From an uncultured Selenomonadaceae bacterium (GTDB taxonomy: Bacteria > Bacillota > Negativicutes > Selenomonadales > Selenomonadaceae): a stretch of 5,924 nt of DNA. A program made the position numbers and the translations under genes. Below are positions 5,408 through 5,924 of the stretch, piece by piece. The stretch's first letter is position 1; each line of letters begins with the position of its first letter. The stretch spans positions 1 to 5,924 of the forward strand of contig CAJORE010000161.1 in the NCBI GenBank assembly GCA_905236595.1. The letters run 5' to 3'. The notes beneath the pieces were generated by a model that saw only the letters and a list, made by a program, of their open reading frames with translations, ran no database searches and had not been told where the DNA came from.

Positions 5408-5924
5408 ATGAAAGAACGCGGCGCATGGGCTGAAATTGATTTGACCGCCTTACGAAATAATTTTCGCGTTATAAAGAGCCGATTAACGGGCGGAACAAAG
5501 TTATGTGCCGTCGTAAAAGCCAATGCTTACGGACACGGTGCCGTTGCCGTCGCCAAGGAGGCGATTAACGCCGGTGCCGATTATTTGGCGGTGGCTTCCG
5601 TCAATGAAGCGCTGGAGCTTCGTCGTGGCGGCTTTGCCGAACCGATTTTGATTTTGGGGCTGACGTCATCGGCTTGTGTTGATGTTATCGTCGAAAACAA
5701 TTTGACGGCGACGGTGTGCGATTTCTCGGCGGCGGCGAGATTGTCGCGGGCGGCCGTGCGCCAAAGCCGTACGGCCAAAGTGCATTTGAAGATAGATACG
5801 GGCATGGGGCGCATAGGAATCCGCCCGGAGGAAGCCGGCGAGTTGGCCAAGGAGATAAGCGAGTTGTCGCGCATAGAAATCGAAGGTATGTTTTCGCATT
5901 TTGCGGCGGCGGATTCTTGCGACC
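5408..5924 (+). CDS. alr: Alanine racemase, N-terminal part (cut by window end)
   Basis: This PLP enzyme interconverts L- and D-alanine in the cytoplasm and supplies D-alanine for peptidoglycan. The first 172 codons are present out of the roughly 370-390 usual for the family; the rest lies outside the window. The start MKERGAWAEIDLTAL is typical. K37 in the VVKANAYGHG motif is the PLP-binding lysine. The HLKIDTGMGRIG segment (126-137) contains K128 and R135, which correspond to the modified Lys129 and Arg136 of the Geobacillus enzyme. The TIM-barrel segment continues to SHFAAAD at the edge. The ATG at 5408 has GGAGGT with 9-base spacing. An ATG at 5401 in another frame meets a stop after ten codons and is rejected. 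The gene is divergent from the fumarase operon and functionally unrelated to it. The YggS-like PLP protein family is excluded by the DTGMGR segment and the Alr-type start. Confidence 0.96.
   Translation, partial: MKERGAWAEIDLTALRNNFRVIKSRLTGGTKLCAVVKANAYGHGAVAVAKEAINAGADYLAVASVNEALELRRGGFAEPILILGLTSSACVDVIVENNLTATVCDFSAAARLSRAAVRQSRTAKVHLKIDTGMGRIGIRPEEAGELAKEISELSRIEIEGMFSHFAAADSCD

Noticed and set aside
5581..5899. Minus-strand open frames opposite alr.
   Set aside because: The + strand holds the PLP lysine and DTGMGR motifs of alanine racemase in an open frame from 5408; the antisense frames show no domain.

Overview
The window looks like chromosomal DNA from an anaerobic member of the Bacillota. 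A succinate- or propionate-forming Negativicutes lineage is the most plausible source, but that assignment is inference from gene content and resemblance, not a search. Three things point this way: the succinate dehydrogenase/fumarate reductase is of the Bacillus (type B, one di-heme anchor) kind; the fumarase is the oxygen-sensitive two-subunit Fe-S class I enzyme; and every gene has a strong AGGAGG-type ribosome binding site.

Layout. Positions 1-115 hold an unassigned, hairpin-rich stretch with no convincing gene. Positions 122-298 (+) encode a short, highly charged helical protein of unknown function, followed by a strong intrinsic terminator. A convergent intergenic region (299-497) carries that terminator, a weaker hairpin, and the terminator of the operon arriving from the other side. 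Positions 498-5228 (-) are a five-gene operon read right to left: fumarase alpha, fumarase beta, then sdhC, sdhA and sdhB (equally nameable frdCAB). Gaps are 22, 72, 32 and 15 bases. A perfect 9-bp hairpin without a U-tract sits in the 72-base gap between the fumarase pair and the respiratory complex. Positions 5229-5407 are a divergent promoter region. Positions 5408-5924 (+) are the first 172 codons of alanine racemase, cut by the window end and preceded by a near-consensus extended -10 promoter.

How the genes work together: fumarase interconverts malate and fumarate in the cytoplasm, and the membrane complex interconverts fumarate and succinate with electrons from or to the quinone pool. 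Encoded as one unit they form the malate-fumarate-succinate segment of the reductive (fermentative) or oxidative TCA branch. Sequence alone does not fix the physiological direction. All recognisable catalytic and cofactor residues are present, so the operon appears intact. The anchor subunit lacks the glutamate used by the Wolinella enzyme for compensating proton transfer and matches the Bacillus pattern instead, which bears on energy coupling.

Most of the window is a well-known metabolic operon. I found no sign of a mobile element, CRISPR array, tRNA or rRNA. The least explained parts are the left end (1-298) and the hairpin inside the operon.
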